DNA of 64,000 nucleotides from Taxillus chinensis (taxonomy: Eukaryota; Streptophyta; Magnoliopsida; Santalales; Loranthaceae), in NCBI GenBank assembly GCA_023512835.1, contig CM042087.1, forward strand, positions 7,852,550 through 7,916,549, given 5' to 3'. The notes under the pieces are model-generated. The model was not told the DNA's origin, made no database searches, and saw only the letters and a list, made by a program, of their open reading frames with translations. Both the position numbers and the translations under genes were made by a program. This document shows positions 33,131 to 45,066 of the stretch, piece by piece. Numbering within the stretch: position 1 is the first letter of the stretch; every line of letters starts with the position of its first letter.

Positions 33131-34667
33131 ATGAGAGAGTGGAAGCTGATGGAGCAGCTGGCGATGTTGCAGCTGCAACCTGTTGTTCGAGATGGTGGGA
33201 CAATCCTGAGTCCTTTGGTGGTTGTGCCTGAGTTGTACCAGCGCGTCCGGGAGGAACAGTTGGGTGACATTGAGTGTGAGGTTCTCTGTGCCCATATTGA
33301 GGCTGGGGAGCTATCTGAGGATTGGACAGAGGGTCCTGAGCATGAGTTGTCTTTTCAGGGGCGGTTGGTAGTGGCTTCTTCCCTCAAGGATGAGGTGATG
33401 AGGGAGTTTCACTAGTCTAGAGTTGTTGTGCATCCAGGGGGTACGAAGATGTACCATGCGCTTCGGGGACATTTTTGGTGGCCTGGGATGAAACGCGATG
33501 TGGCTGCCTTTGTTTCGCGGTGCCTCACGTGTCGCCGGGTGAAGGCCGAGCATCGGCGGCCGGCGGGCATGTTACGACCATTGCCCATAGCGGAGTGGAA
33601 GTGGGACCACATAGCGATGGATTTTGTGACTGGTCTTCCACCCACCACAGGGAGGAAAGATATGATTTGGGTGATTATGGATCGACTCACAAAGTCGGCC
33701 CATTTCCTGGCTGTTCGCGAGTGGGACTCTATTGGGACCTTGAGTCAGCTGTACATGAACGAGATTGTGAGACTGCATGGAGTACCATCATCGGTTGTCT
33801 CTGACCGGGAGTCGCGGTTCACTTCCCGTTTCTGGGCAGGTTTGCAGGAGGCTATGGGGACCAAACTTCACTTGAGTATAGCCTTCCACCCTGAGATTGA
33901 CGGCCAGACAGAGAGGATGAATCAGACTTTGGAGGACATGTTACGGGCCTGTGTGTTAGATTTTGGGGGTTTGTGAGCGACTCACCTCCTTTGGTGGAGT
34001 TTGCCTACAACAACAGTTATTAGGCATCCATTGGGATGGCTCCTTTTGAGGCGTTGTATGGGCGGCCGTGTCGATCACCTTTGTGTTGGACCGAGGTGAG
34101 GAGACAACTCTCTTGGGACCACAGTTGGTTCAAGAGGCTACCGAGAAGGTTAAGTTGATTCGTCAGCGTTTGTTATCAGCTCAAAGTCGGTAGAAATCTT
34201 ATGCGGATCAGCGGCGGTGACCTTTGGAGTTTTCTGTTGGTTATCATGTGTGTCTTCGTGTTTCCCCACGTCGTGGGCCTCGACGGTTTGGGCGAGGTTC
34301 CAAGCTATCTCTGTGGTTTATTGGTCCTTTTGAGATTCTGGATCGTGTGGGGCCTATGGCCTACCGGTTAGCGTTACCACCACGGCTGAGTCGAGTGCAC
34401 AATGTATTCCACGTGTCCCAGTTGCGGAAGTATCACCCTGACCCCACTCATGTGATCGATTGGGGGACATTGGACATTGAGGATGACATGTCCGTTGTTG
34501 AGGCCCATATCCGTATCCTAGATCGGCGAGAGAAGCTTTTGCGTGGTCGTGCTATTCCTTTGGTTCGCGTGATGTGGCAACACCGTGCAATTGAGGAGGA
34601 GACATGGGAACGTGAGTTCGTGATGCGTGAGCAGCACCCAGAATTGTTCGAGGACGAACAATCTTAA
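33131..34667 (+). pseudogene. B integrase with chromodomain
   Basis: The HHCC zinc site (HPGGTKMYHAL ... CLTCRRV) is followed by the core with D in [10 protein letters not shown] in VSDRESRF and E in MNQTLEDML. The C-terminus carries the Tekay [11 protein letters not shown] motif and, from about 34510, a chromodomain ([14 protein letters not shown] ... [19 protein letters not shown]). Stops near 33415, 33975, 34021 and 34190 interrupt it; at least two are CAG to TAG. Confidence 0.87.
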
Positions 34668-34987
34668 GCGTGGGAGGTGGCTGTTGGTGGCTGTTGCCCA
34701 AGGGATAGTGATGTGTTTTCTTGTATTAGTTGTGTATGATTTGGTGTTTGTTTTGTCTTTTAGACATGTGTTCATGTTTGTGATGTGTTTTGAGATGTGT
34801 ATTTGTGACATGCGGATATGTGTTGTTATGGATTATGGTGGTACCTTGTTATGTCTTGTTATGTCTTGGGCGCGGTGTATGACCCATTTGGGTGTTGTGG
34901 CTCGCCGTGTGGCAAATGGGTAGCTTGTGTTTGTTTTCCTCGTATGTCATTTCTTTTCGAGGACGAAAAGTCTTAAGGGGGAGAGGA
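34668..34987 (+). other. B 3' UTR and polypurine tract
   Basis: About 320 bp after the integrase stop. It ends with AAGGGGGAGAGGA (34975-34987) directly before the LTR, the PPT for plus-strand synthesis. The same segment is found in C (44044-44340) and D (about 52566-52875). Confidence 0.85.
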
Positions 34988-35669
34988 TGTAATGACCTGT
35001 GTGTAAGAAGTTAACCACAAACACCTTGGATGTTGGTGCACAAGTTTGAGGTAAGAGATGAGCCCAAGAGGGGACTTTTGGGAGGTGCATGTGACAAGTG
35101 ATAACGTGCATTTATGCCCTAGGAAGATGCTATGCATATACATGCGGTTTTAAGCTGTTTTGGCAGATTTTGGAGCTCACTTTTGGTATAGTAGATGGCC
35201 TCAAACAATTGGCGTGCAAGAACAAAAGTTTCTTAGAATGAGGTCCTCTATCTAGCACAGAAATTTCAGGGCGTTTGGAGCTGCACGTGAATTCACCCAT
35301 TTCACGTGCAAGCATATTTTTGCTTCTCAGACCTCTACAAGATGCAATGAGGCTTGGGGTGAAGTTTGAGTGCATTTGGAGCTGCACGCCAATTGGGGAA
35401 TTGGCGTTCAAATTGGCGTGCAAGCATGTTTTTGCATGGTTACCTTGGTTTTGTCATTCTAATCATCTTTTCCTAAAGGACCATGTTAGAATTGTTAATA
35501 TTTTGGTGTGTATGGATGTGCGAAGGTCATAGCTTGTTCCATCAAAACTACGTCGTTTTGATGCTGGGATTCACTTAATCAAAACTACGTCGTTTTGATG
35601 TTGTGTTGTTTATATAAGGAGGAGAAGCCCCTCTGTTTTAGGTTTAGGGTTTGTTGCTCCACCAGCCGT

Positions 35670-35709
<40 letters not shown>

Positions 35710-36818
35710 AGGAGAGCTTCTGGTGGCTACCGGAGCGTCTTGCATGGGTGGTCGGAGTCTTGCGTGGAAGCGGGAACAGGAGAACATACAAGGTAGGGGT
35801 TCTGTTCTTCCTAAATCCTCCTCTGTCCTAGGGTTCTAGGGCAGATTATGGATTATATCTGTTTATATATATACATATATGTAATCCATATAGGTGTCAT
35901 CTCCTATATGGATGTTGGCCTTCAGTGGCATTTTGGTGTGATTCTGTTGTTACATGCTATATGTTCGATGAAATGCCTGTGTGTATATGCCCATTACGTG
36001 TTTGGTAATATGTCTGTGTGGCTGGACTTGTTATTTGGTGTATGTATGCATGCTGGGTGTTTGTTCTATTGCCTGAATGGCTGGGTTTGTGCACTTGTGA
36101 ACGGGTACACACCAAGTGTTTGGTTTTATGCTTGAGTGACCGTGGTGTGTGTTGTGTGCATGACTGTGGTATCTGGCCTGAAGAGGCGGTTAAACTACTT
36201 TGCCTGAGAGGCGGTTAAACCAGTGGCCTGAAGAGGCGGTTAAACTACTTTGCCTGAGAGGCGATTAAATCAGTGGCCTGAAGAGGCGGTTAAACTACTT
36301 GCTTGAGATGTGTTTTGTTAGCCAGGTGTGGGTTGGGGCTGGGGTTACGCTCGCTTGTGTGGAATGTTTTATTTTCTTTTTCCTAATACTGTCACGTCAC
36401 TACTCCTGTGCACATGCATGTAGCCGCTAGGAGCATGGGAAGGGTTGGGGAGACTTGATCCCTACTGAGCTGTGGTTGCTCACCCCTCCTATTGTGTTTG
36501 CTTGTTTTCCAGGGACTTACAGGCATTAGGTGGATACACCAAGGTGGAAGACCTTATTTATTTTACTCTCTTCCATTTATGTTATTTTTTTTATGGGAAT
36601 TGATGTAACCCCAGTGGGGATGGATTGGAAAGAGGATTTTGTTGTAATAAAGACTAGTTTGGATTGTGGCTTGCTTTTATGAACATTACTTTCTTGAATG
36701 TGTTGTGGATGTTTAAAATGTTTAATTTGGGGTTTGCATCCTAACCCCTTTGCCCTCCGTGTGGGTACAAGGGGAGTCACGTAGCGGTTTCCTCGGGTTG
36801 GAAATCCGGGGCGTGACA
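34988..36818 (+). repeat. Tekay LTR B2
   Basis: 1,831 bp, TGTAATGACC...CGTGACA. It has the short start without the 'acccgtgtgta' duplication, like D1 and D2. Inverted pairs: TGCACGTGAA 35282-35291 with TTCACGTGCA 35301-35310, and TGCACGCCAATT 35383-35394 with AATTGGCGTGCA 35411-35422. Confidence 0.93.
35282..35422 (+). promoter_or_regulatory. Inverted-word pairs in Tekay LTR U3 (A1-derived)
   Basis: Two perfect inverted repeats (arms of 10 and 12 bp) made of the same words as in the A1 U3. The surrounding sequence is clearly homologous to A1's U3 on the element strand, so the module was probably acquired from an Athila-type LTR. Confidence 0.7.
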
Positions 36819-37044
36819 GAGCAACATCAATCAATACACAACCCGTTCTGAGAAACGGTCTTCCAAGGAGTAGCTGAACTCCTCTATCTTCTTCCATCTC
36901 CAAAACTACAAAGTCCGTTGGAAATATGAAGGAGCCCACTTTGACTAACACGTCTTCAATCATCCCTTCAGGCCTTCCAGTAGACCGGTCAGCAAACTAC
37001 AATGATATGGAAGTGGGCTTCATGCCCTTAAGCCCAAGCTGCTT
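36819..37044 (-). pseudogene. Athila A2 protease fragment (left piece)
   Basis: It aligns with A1 23583-23808 (QLLLGRPFLRTGC and the VKVGSFIFP region on the - strand). It is bounded by LTR B2 on the left and by C1 on the right, ending with the target site TGCTT. Confidence 0.88.
37040..37044. repeat. Target site duplication of element C (left copy)
   Basis: TGCTT directly precedes LTR C1 and is repeated at 46145-46149 after LTR C2. Joining the flanks restores continuous Athila A2 sequence. Confidence 0.93.
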
Positions 37045-38839
37045 TGTAATGACCCGTGTGTAACCCGTGTGTAAGAAGTTAACCACAAACACCTTTGATG
37101 TTGGTGCACAAGTTTGAGGTAAGAGAGGAGCCCAAGAGGGGACTTTTGGGAGGTGCATATGTCAAGCGATAGCGTACATTTATGCCCTAGGAAGATGTTA
37201 TACGTTTACAGGCGGTTTTAAGCTGTTTTGGCTGATCTTGGAGCTCACTTTTGACCTAGTAGATGGCCTCAAACAATTGGCGTGCAAGAACAAAAGTTTC
37301 TTAGAATGAGGTCCTCTATTTACCACGGAAATTTCAGAGCATTTGGAGCTGCACGTGAATTCACCCATTTCATGTGCAAGCATATTTTTGCTTCTCAGAC
37401 CTCTACAAGATGTAAGGAGGCTTGGGGTGAAGTTTGAGTACAATTGGAGCTGCACGCCAATTGGGGAATTGGCGTTCAAATTGGCGTGCAGGCATGTTTT
37501 TGCATGGTTACCTTGGTTTTGTCATTCTAATCATCTTTTCCCAAAGGAACATGTTGGAATTGTGAATATTTTGGTGTGTATGGATGTGGAAAGGTCATAG
37601 CTTGTTCCATCAAAACTACGTCGTTTTGATGCTGGGATTCACTTAATCAAAACTACATCGTTTTGATGTTGTGTTGTCTATATAAGGAGGAGAAGCCCCT
37701 ATGTTTTAGGTTTAGGGTTTGTTGCTCCACTAGACATCGCAGAGAGAGAGAGAGAGAGAGAGAGGGAAGGAGAGCTTCTGGTGGCTGCCGGAGCGTCTTG
37801 CGTGGGTGGTCGGAGTCTTGCGTGGAAGCGGGAGCAGGAGAACATACAAGGTAGGGGTTCTGTTCTTCCTAAATCCTCCTTTGTCCTAGGGTTCTAGGGC
37901 AGATTGTAGAGTTATATCTGTTTATATATACATATGTAATCCATATAGGTGTGATCTCCTATATGGATGTTGGCCTTCAGTGGCATTTTGGTGTGATTCT
38001 GTTGTTACATGCTATATGTTCGATGAAATGCCTGTGTGAATATAGCTGTGTGGCTGGACTTGTGATTTAGTGTATGTATGTATGCTGGGTGTTTGTTCTA
38101 TGACCTGAATGGCTAGGTTTGTGCACTTGTGAACGGGTGCACACCAAGTGTTTGGTTTTATGCTTGAGTGACCGTGGTGTGTGTTGTGTACATGACTGTG
38201 CTATCTGGCCTGAAGAGGCGGCTAAACTACTTTGCCTGAGAGGCGGTTAAACTAGTGGCCTGAAGAGGCGGTTAAACTACTTTGCCTGAGAGGCGGTTAA
38301 ATCAGTGGCCTGAAGAGGCGGTTAAACTACTTGCTTGAGATGTGTTTTGTTAGCCAGTGTGGTCAGGGCTGGGGTTACGCCCACTTGTGTGATGTTTTAT
38401 TTTCTTTTTTCCTAATACTGTCACGTCACTACACCTGTGCACATGCATGTAGCCGCTAGGAGCATGGGAAGGGTTGGGGAGACTTGATCCCTACTGAGCT
38501 GTGGTTGCTCACCCCTCCTACTATGTTTGCTTGTTTTCCAGGGACTTACAGGCGTTAGGTGGATACACCAAGGTGGAAGACCATAATTATTTTTACTCTC
38601 TTCCATTTATGTTTTGTTTTTTTATGGGAATTGATGTAACCCCGGTGGGGATGGGATTGGAAAGGATTTTGTTGTAATAAACTGGTTTGGATTGCTTTTA
38701 TGAACATTACTTTCTTGAATGTGTTGTGGATGTTTAAACTGTAATATTCTTGGTTTGTATCCTAACCCCTTTGCCCTCCGTGTGGGTAAAAGGGGAGTCA
38801 CGTACCGGTTTCCTCGGGTTGGAAATCCGGGGCGTGACA
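37045..38839 (+). repeat. Tekay LTR C1
   Basis: 1,795 bp, TGTAATGACC...CGTGACA, with two palindromes (about 37610-37670) before the TATA box. In a ~116-bp stretch aligned by eye with C2 (from the 'gcat-tgtcaagcg' block) I count five differences, all transitions. Confidence 0.93.
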
Positions 38840-38842
38840 ATA

Positions 38843-38854
38843 TGGTATCAGAGC
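38843..38854 (+). other. Primer binding site of C (tRNA-iMet)
   Basis: TGGTATCAGAGC, three bases inside LTR C1. Confidence 0.93.
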
Positions 38855-39248
38855 ATGGTCTAGTTGGCCTAGGGTAGTGGGCGGACCTGGTTATCCTAAG
38901 TCCTTTGGAGGAGCCTGGAGGGACATGCCTGATCAACATGGTCCTCTTTGAGCCTCCAAGGTGTACTTAGGGTAGTCCAGTCTTGTGGTAGGATTTGCAT
39001 GCATTGGCATTAGGGCACTAGTTGCATTTGCTGTGAATGTATGCTAAACTGTGGATAAGATCATATGATTAAGTGAAATGTGCAACTCTGATTTGTTTGG
39101 CAATGTGTACTGAACTATGCAATGTGATTGATGCAATGTATGTGTGTAATGTCATGTGATAGTGGAATTGATCAGTGGGGTAGAGGTAGTGACGCGATAG
39201 ATTATAAAAATTGTTTTGACGTTGTGCTTCTTACTTCGTGTAGTAAGA

Positions 39249-40390
39249 ATGCCACCGAGGAGAGTGACACGTGCGTCCGGGGCGATGGGTCGATGAGTCG
39301 TCTGCCCATGAGGGTCCGGGTCCTGGGACCGTCCGTTGGAGGGCATGCGTTGTTGCTTGGCGCAGCTACGAGAAGGCATCCGGCTGGAGGTACGAGAGCT
39401 ACGGGAGGGACTCCGGCAGGACGTTCGGGAGGAGGTGTGCCGTGAGATGGCAGCACAGCAGGTGGTGCCACCACCACCACCACCACCAGTAGGAGAGCTG
39501 CCTCGTGAGCGTGAGAGTTCGCTGGGTGGTGTACCAACTCGTGCAGAGGATGACGTGGTGATACGGTTCCGAAAGGAACAACCTCCGCGATTTAAGGGGG
39601 AAGGAGATCCCGTGGTAGCTGAGCAGTGGTTGAGGCAGATCGAGCATGTGTTCTCCTATCTCCTGCCCCGGGAAGAGGACAAGGTGCGACTGGCAATTCG
39701 GCAGCTGGAGGGGGATGCTTTGGAGTGGTGGACGAGTGTCACGGGGAGCCGTGCGGTGCAACTCATGCTTTGGGAGGAATTCTTGCAACTCTTCCATGAT
39801 GAGTTCATCCCGGAATCAGTGAGATGGCAGAAGAGGGAAGAATTCGGCAGCTTGAAGCAGGGATCCAGGACGGTACCTGAGTATGAGCGGGAGTTCCGGA
39901 GCTTGAGTAGGTTTGCTCCTGAGACTGTGGCAAGGGAGGACCTGAAGGCCCACAAGTTCACTTTGGGCCTTAGGCCAGCCCTTAGGCAGAGGGTGGCAAT
40001 TCTACGCTTGAGGACCTATGCTGAGGCTGTGGAGACAGCCCGTATAGCCGAGAGAGAGCTGGATGATGGGAGGTAGGCCCATTAGGGTCGCCAGTTGCAG
40101 AGTGGGCCTGATCGAGATGCAGGGTCCAAGAGGCTCAAGACGGAGGAGAGGGATAGCAGTTCTTTCCGCAGTCGGGGTCAGACATCTGTGAACCCCGGGA
40201 GGTTCACCTTTGGCGGCGGAAGACAGGGTGGTCCATCTGGGAGTCTACCTAGCAGCTGTCACTACTGTGGAGAGTAGGGTCATTTCAAAGGGGAGTGCCC
40301 CAAGAAGGACTGGCGATGCAACAACTGTGGACGAGAGGGCCATTTGCGCCGGGTCTGCAGGAGTGGCAACAGGGGAGCGGGGGGCATGGC
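39249..40390 (+). pseudogene. C gag
   Basis: The ATG at 39249 begins MPPRRVTRASG but shifts frame within 16 codons relative to B. The main frame 39336-40076 carries the gag core (QWLRQIEHVFSYLLP, DALEWWTSVTG). Stops at 40074-40076, 40083-40085 and 40275-40277 are all CAG in B; the last falls inside the first zinc knuckle. The second knuckle CNNCGREGHLRRVC follows. Confidence 0.87.
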
Positions 40391-41168
40391 ATCCAGCATG
40401 AGGAGTGATGCTAGCTTCCGTGCACCAGCTGAGAGACCAGCTCGTCAGTGGCAGGCCAGCCGGGCAGGATCCAATCAGACCCGACCCCAAGGGAGGCCGG
40501 AGCGGCAGCAGACTGAGGCTGGAGGCAACCTTAGCGGGAAGCGTCCAGTGAGTGAGCCGACCAGTGGCACGGGCCAAGGAAGGGTGTTTGCGCTGGCGGC
40601 GACGTACCAGGAGGAGGCCGAGCTACCACCCCCACCAGCTGAGGGTGGAGCAGGACCATCGGTGGTCAGAGGTACCCTTTTGATCTCCCGTACATTAGCT
40701 TCTGTTCTCTTCGATACGGGTGCATCGTGTTCTTTTGTTGCTGAACTTGTGATAGATGGCTTGGGGTTAGCCTGTGTGGAGGCCGCGAGGCCCCTAGTTG
40801 TGGAGTCTCCGGTGGGAGGCATGATTGAGGTACGGCGTGTGTGCCGTGACTGTGTGTTAACCCTAGGAGAGGTGGAGCTGAGTTTTGACTTGCATGTAAT
40901 GCCTTTGAGGACGTTTGACCTGATCTTGGGTATGGATTGGCTTATGGCTTTCCAAGCCAAGATAGACTGTTACCGGCGGCGTATATCCTTCGTGACACCT
41001 GCAGGGACCTCTTGCACCCTGCAGGGGGAGTGGGATTGTGAGGCGAGTCGGGCCGGGCCGGTGTTGGACCAGTGGGGTGCCATTACCCACAGGTTGGGAG
41101 CCCTGACCTTTGCTGAGGTGGGTAAGGTGGAAAAGAGGGTGTGGCCCGCTGTTGTGGATCAATTTTAG
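40344..41168 (+). pseudogene. C protease and linker to RT
   Basis: A 274-codon open frame contains the active-site LFDTGASCSFV and LILGMDWLMAFQAKIDCY. It ends at a TAG (41166-41168) that is CAG in B, just before the RT domain (DVFPEEL). Its first part overlaps the gag zinc-knuckle region. Confidence 0.87.
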
Positions 41169-42494
41169 GATGTTTTTCCTGAAGAGTTGAGGAGTTTGCC
41201 ACCTAAGAGGAGTGTGGAGTTCACCATTGAGTTGGTGCCGGGGATGGGTCCGATTTCCCATGTAGCGTATCGTATGGGGCCAGCCGAGCTGAGGGAGCTG
41301 CAGAGGCAAATCGAGGAGTTGGTGGGCCAAGGGTATATCAGACCGAGTACCTCACCTTGGGGTGCTCCGGTGATCTTTGCTAAGAAGGCTGATGGCACAC
41401 TTCGTCTCTACATCGACTACAGGAAGCTGAATTCAGTGACTGTGAAGAATAAGTACCCGATGCCTCGGATAGATGACCTATTTGACCAATTGAGTGGGGC
41501 CCAGTGGTTTTCCAAAATAGATTTACAGTCGGGGTATAACCAGCTCAGGGTTAGGGAGGAGGACATCCCTAAGATGGCTTTTCGGTGCAGGTATGGGCAT
41601 TATGAGTGGGTCGTGATGCCTTTCGGCCTCACTAATGCGCCAGCGGTGTTCATGCATTTGATGAACCAAGTCTTTGCCCCATACTTAGACTCGTTCGTGG
41701 TGGTGTTTATCGACGATATCTTGGTGTATTCCAAGACCGAGAAGGAGCATATGGAGCACTTGGCAACAGTGTTGCAAACCTTGAGGGACCAACAGCTGTT
41801 TGCTAAGTTTAGCAAGTGTGAGTTTTGGATGCAGGAGGTTCACTTTCTTGGCCATGTGGTGTCAGCTGAGGGAGTTGGGGTGGACCTAGCCAAGATTGAG
41901 GCCGTGGCATCGTGGGCAAGGCCAACCAACGTTTTTGAGATCCGTAGTTTTCTTGGCTTGGCGGGGTACTATCTTCGTTTTGTCGAGGGGTTCTCCCGTT
42001 TGGCAGCTCCTATGACAGCGTTGACTCGGAAGGGCGTGAAGTTTGATTGGACTGACAAGTGTCAGCAGGCGTTTGAGACTCTCAAAACCCATTTGACCAC
42101 TGCACCGGTGTTGAGGTTACCTCGGGAGGATATTCCATATGAGGTATACTATGATGCGTGCAGGGTTGGTTTGGGGTGTGTGCTTATGCAGGAGCACAGT
42201 GTGGTGGCTTATAGGTCAAGGCAGCTGAAGCCTCATGAGGAGAATTATCCTACTCATGACCTTGAGTTAGCGGCTGTCATCTTCGCCCTCAAGAGTTGGC
42301 AGCATTACCTGTTGGGCGAGAAGTTTGTGGTGTTCTCAGATCACAAGAGCCTTCAGTACATCTTTACTCAAAAGGACTTGAATTTGAGGCAAAGGAGATG
42401 GGTGGAGTATTTGCAGACCTTTGACTTTACTCTTGCCTATACCCCGGGCAAGGGTAATGTTGTGGGCCGACGCGTTGAGCGAGAAAAGGGATAG
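41169..42494 (+). pseudogene. C reverse transcriptase - RNase H (long open frame)
   Basis: The frame is open from 41187 to 42494. RT motifs: [24 protein letters not shown] active site, [29 protein letters not shown]. RNase [15 protein letters not shown], where an expected CDAS is changed to YDAC, and [14 protein letters not shown]. An extra base near 42460 in front of the usual DALSR end (here GRRVER) breaks the link to integrase. Confidence 0.9.
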
Positions 42495-44043
42495 GCTGCG
42501 GTGGCCGTGAGAGAGTGGAAGCCGATGGAGCAGTTGGCGATGTTGCGGCTGCGGCCTGTTGTTCGTGATAGTGGGACAGTCCTGAGTCCTTTGGTGATTG
42601 TGCCTGAGTTGTACCAGCGCGTCCGGGAGGAACAGGTTGGGTGACATTGAGTGTGAGGTTGTCCGTGCCCGTATTGAGGCGGGGGAGCTATCCTGAGGAC
42701 CGGACAGAGGGTCCTGAGCATGAGTTGTCATTTCAAGGGGCGGTTGGTAGTGGCTTCTTCCCTCGGGGATGAGGTGATGAGGGAGTTTCACCAATCTAGA
42801 GTTGTTGTGCATCCAGGGGGTACGAAGATGTACCATGCGCTTCGGGCACATTTTTGGTGGCCTGGGATGAAACGCGATGTAGCTGCCTTTGTTTCGCGGT
42901 GCCTCACGTGTCAGCAGGTGAAGGCTGAGCATCAGCGGCCAGCGGGCATGTTACAGCCATTGCCCATAGCGGAGTGGTAGTGGGACCACATAGCGATGGA
43001 TTTTGTGACTGGTCTTCCACCCACCACGGGGAGGAAAGATATGATTTGGGTGATTGTGGATCGACTCACAAAGTCGGCCCATTTCCTGGCTGTTCGCGAG
43101 CGGGACTCTATTGGGACCATGAGTCACCGGTTACATGAACGAGATTGTGAGACTGCATGGGGTACCATCATCGGTTGTCTCTGACCGGGATTCGAGGTTC
43201 ACTTCCCGTTTTTGGGCAGGTTTGTAGGAGGCTATGGGGACCAAGCTTCACTTGACTACAACCTTCCACCCTGAGACTGACAGCCAAGATAGAGAGGACG
43301 AATCAGACGTTGGACGACATGTTACGGGCCTGTGTGTTAGATTTTGGGGGTTCGTGCTCACCTTCCTTTGGTGGAGTTTGCCTACAATAACAGTTATCAG
43401 GCATCCATTGGGATGGCTCCTTTTGAGGCGTTGTATGGGCGGCCGTGTCGATCACCTTTGTGTTGGACCGAGGTGGGGGAGACAGCTCTCTTGGGACCGC
43501 AGTTGGTTCAAGAGGCTACCGAGAAGGTTAAGTTGATTCGTCGGCGTTTGTTATCGGCTCGAGTCGGCGAAATCTTATGCGGATTAGCGGCGGCGACCTT
43601 TGGAGTTTTCTGTTGGTGATCATGTGTTTCTTCGTGTTTCCCCACGTAGTGGACATCGACGGTTTGGGCGAGGTTCCAAGCTATCTCCGCGGTTTATTGG
43701 TCCTTTTGAGATTCTGGATCGTCTGGGGCCTGTAGCCTACCGGTTAGCGTTACCACCGCGGCTGAGTCGAGTGCACAACGTGTTTCACGTGTCCCAGTTG
43801 AGGAAGTATCACCCTGACCCCACTCATGTGATCGATTGGGGGACATTGGACATTGAGGATGACATGTCCGTTGTTGAGGCCCCTATCCGTATCGTAGATC
43901 GGCGAGAGAAGCTTTTGCGTGGTCGTGCTATTCCTTTGGTTCGCGTGCTATGGCAGCACCGTGGCATTGAGGAGGAGACATGGGAACGTGAGTCCGTGAT
44001 GCGTGAGCAGCACCCAGACTTGTTCGAGGATGAACAATCTTAA
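42495..44043 (+). pseudogene. C integrase with chromodomain
   Basis: It is split into at least six frames. Readable pieces: zinc site HPGGTKMYHALRAHF ... CLTCQQV, core Asp in MDFVTGLP, and 43600-44043 open with [19 protein letters not shown] followed by the chromodomain [12 protein letters not shown] ... [19 protein letters not shown] stops at 43225-43227 and 43585-43587 are CAG in B. Confidence 0.87.
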
Positions 44044-44327
44044 GCGTGGGAGGTGGCTGTTGGCCAAGGGATAGTTATGTGTTTTCTTGTATTAGTTGTG
44101 TACGATTTGGTGTATTTGTATTGTCTTTTAAAGACATGTGTTCTTATTTGTGATGTGTTTTGAGATGTGTATTTGTGGTTACGGATTATGGTGGTACCTT
44201 GTTATGTGCTGTTATGTGTTGTGCGCGGTGTATGACCCATTTGGGTGTTGTGGCTCGCCGTGTGGCAAATGAGTAGCTTGTGTTTGTTTTCCTCGTATGT
44301 CATTTCTTTTCGAGGACGAAAAGTCTT

Positions 44328-44340
44328 AAGGGGGAGAGGA
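44328..44340 (+). other. Polypurine tract of C
   Basis: AAGGGGGAGAGGA immediately before LTR C2; the preceding 44044-44327 is the non-coding 3' UTR. Confidence 0.9.
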
Positions 44341-44997
44341 TGTAATGACCCGTGTGTAACCCGTGTGTAAGAAGTTAACCACAAACACCTTGGATGTTGG
44401 TGCACAAGTTTGAGGTAAGAGAGGAGCCCAAGAGGGGACTTTTGGGAGGTGCATGTGTCAAGCGATAGCATACATTTATGCCCTAGGAAGATGCTATACG
44501 TTTACAGGCGGTTTTAAGCTATTTTGGCTGATCTTGGAGCTCACTTTTGACCTAGCAGATGGCCTCAAACAATTGGCGTGCAAGAACAAAAGTTTCTTAG
44601 AATGAGGTCCTCTATCTACCACAGACATTTCAGAGCATTTGGAGCTGCACGTGAATTCACCCATTTCACGTGCAAGCATATTTTTGCTTCTCAGACCTCT
44701 ACAAGATGCAAGGAGGCTTGGGGTGAAGTTTGAGTGCAATTGGAGCTGCACGCCAATTGGGGAATTGGCGTTCAAATTGGCGTGCAGGCATGTTTTTGCA
44801 TGGTTACCTTGGTTTTGTCATTCTAATCATCTTTTCCCAAAGGACCATGTTGGAATTGTGAATATTTTGGTGTGTATGGATGTGGAAAGGTCATAGCTTG
44901 TTCCATCAAAACTACGTCGTTTTGATGTTGTGTTGTCTATATAAGGAGGAGAAGCCCCTCTGTTTTAGGTTTAGGGTTTGTTGCTCCACCAGCCGTC

Positions 44998-45066
<69 letters not shown>

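Larger units (their letters stand above)
27614..36818 (+). mobile_element. Tekay-type chromovirus B
   Basis: LTR B1 (27614-29526), tRNA-iMet primer site, gag with two zinc knuckles, protease, RT-RNase H, integrase with C-terminal chromodomain, PPT and LTR B2 (34988-36818). The integrase tail ([19 protein letters not shown] ... [13 protein letters not shown]) and the chromodomain place it in the Tekay/Del clade. Many stops make it non-coding. On the right it abuts Athila A2 protease sequence; on the left it shares B1 with B', so its original left flank and target duplication are not visible. Confidence 0.88.
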
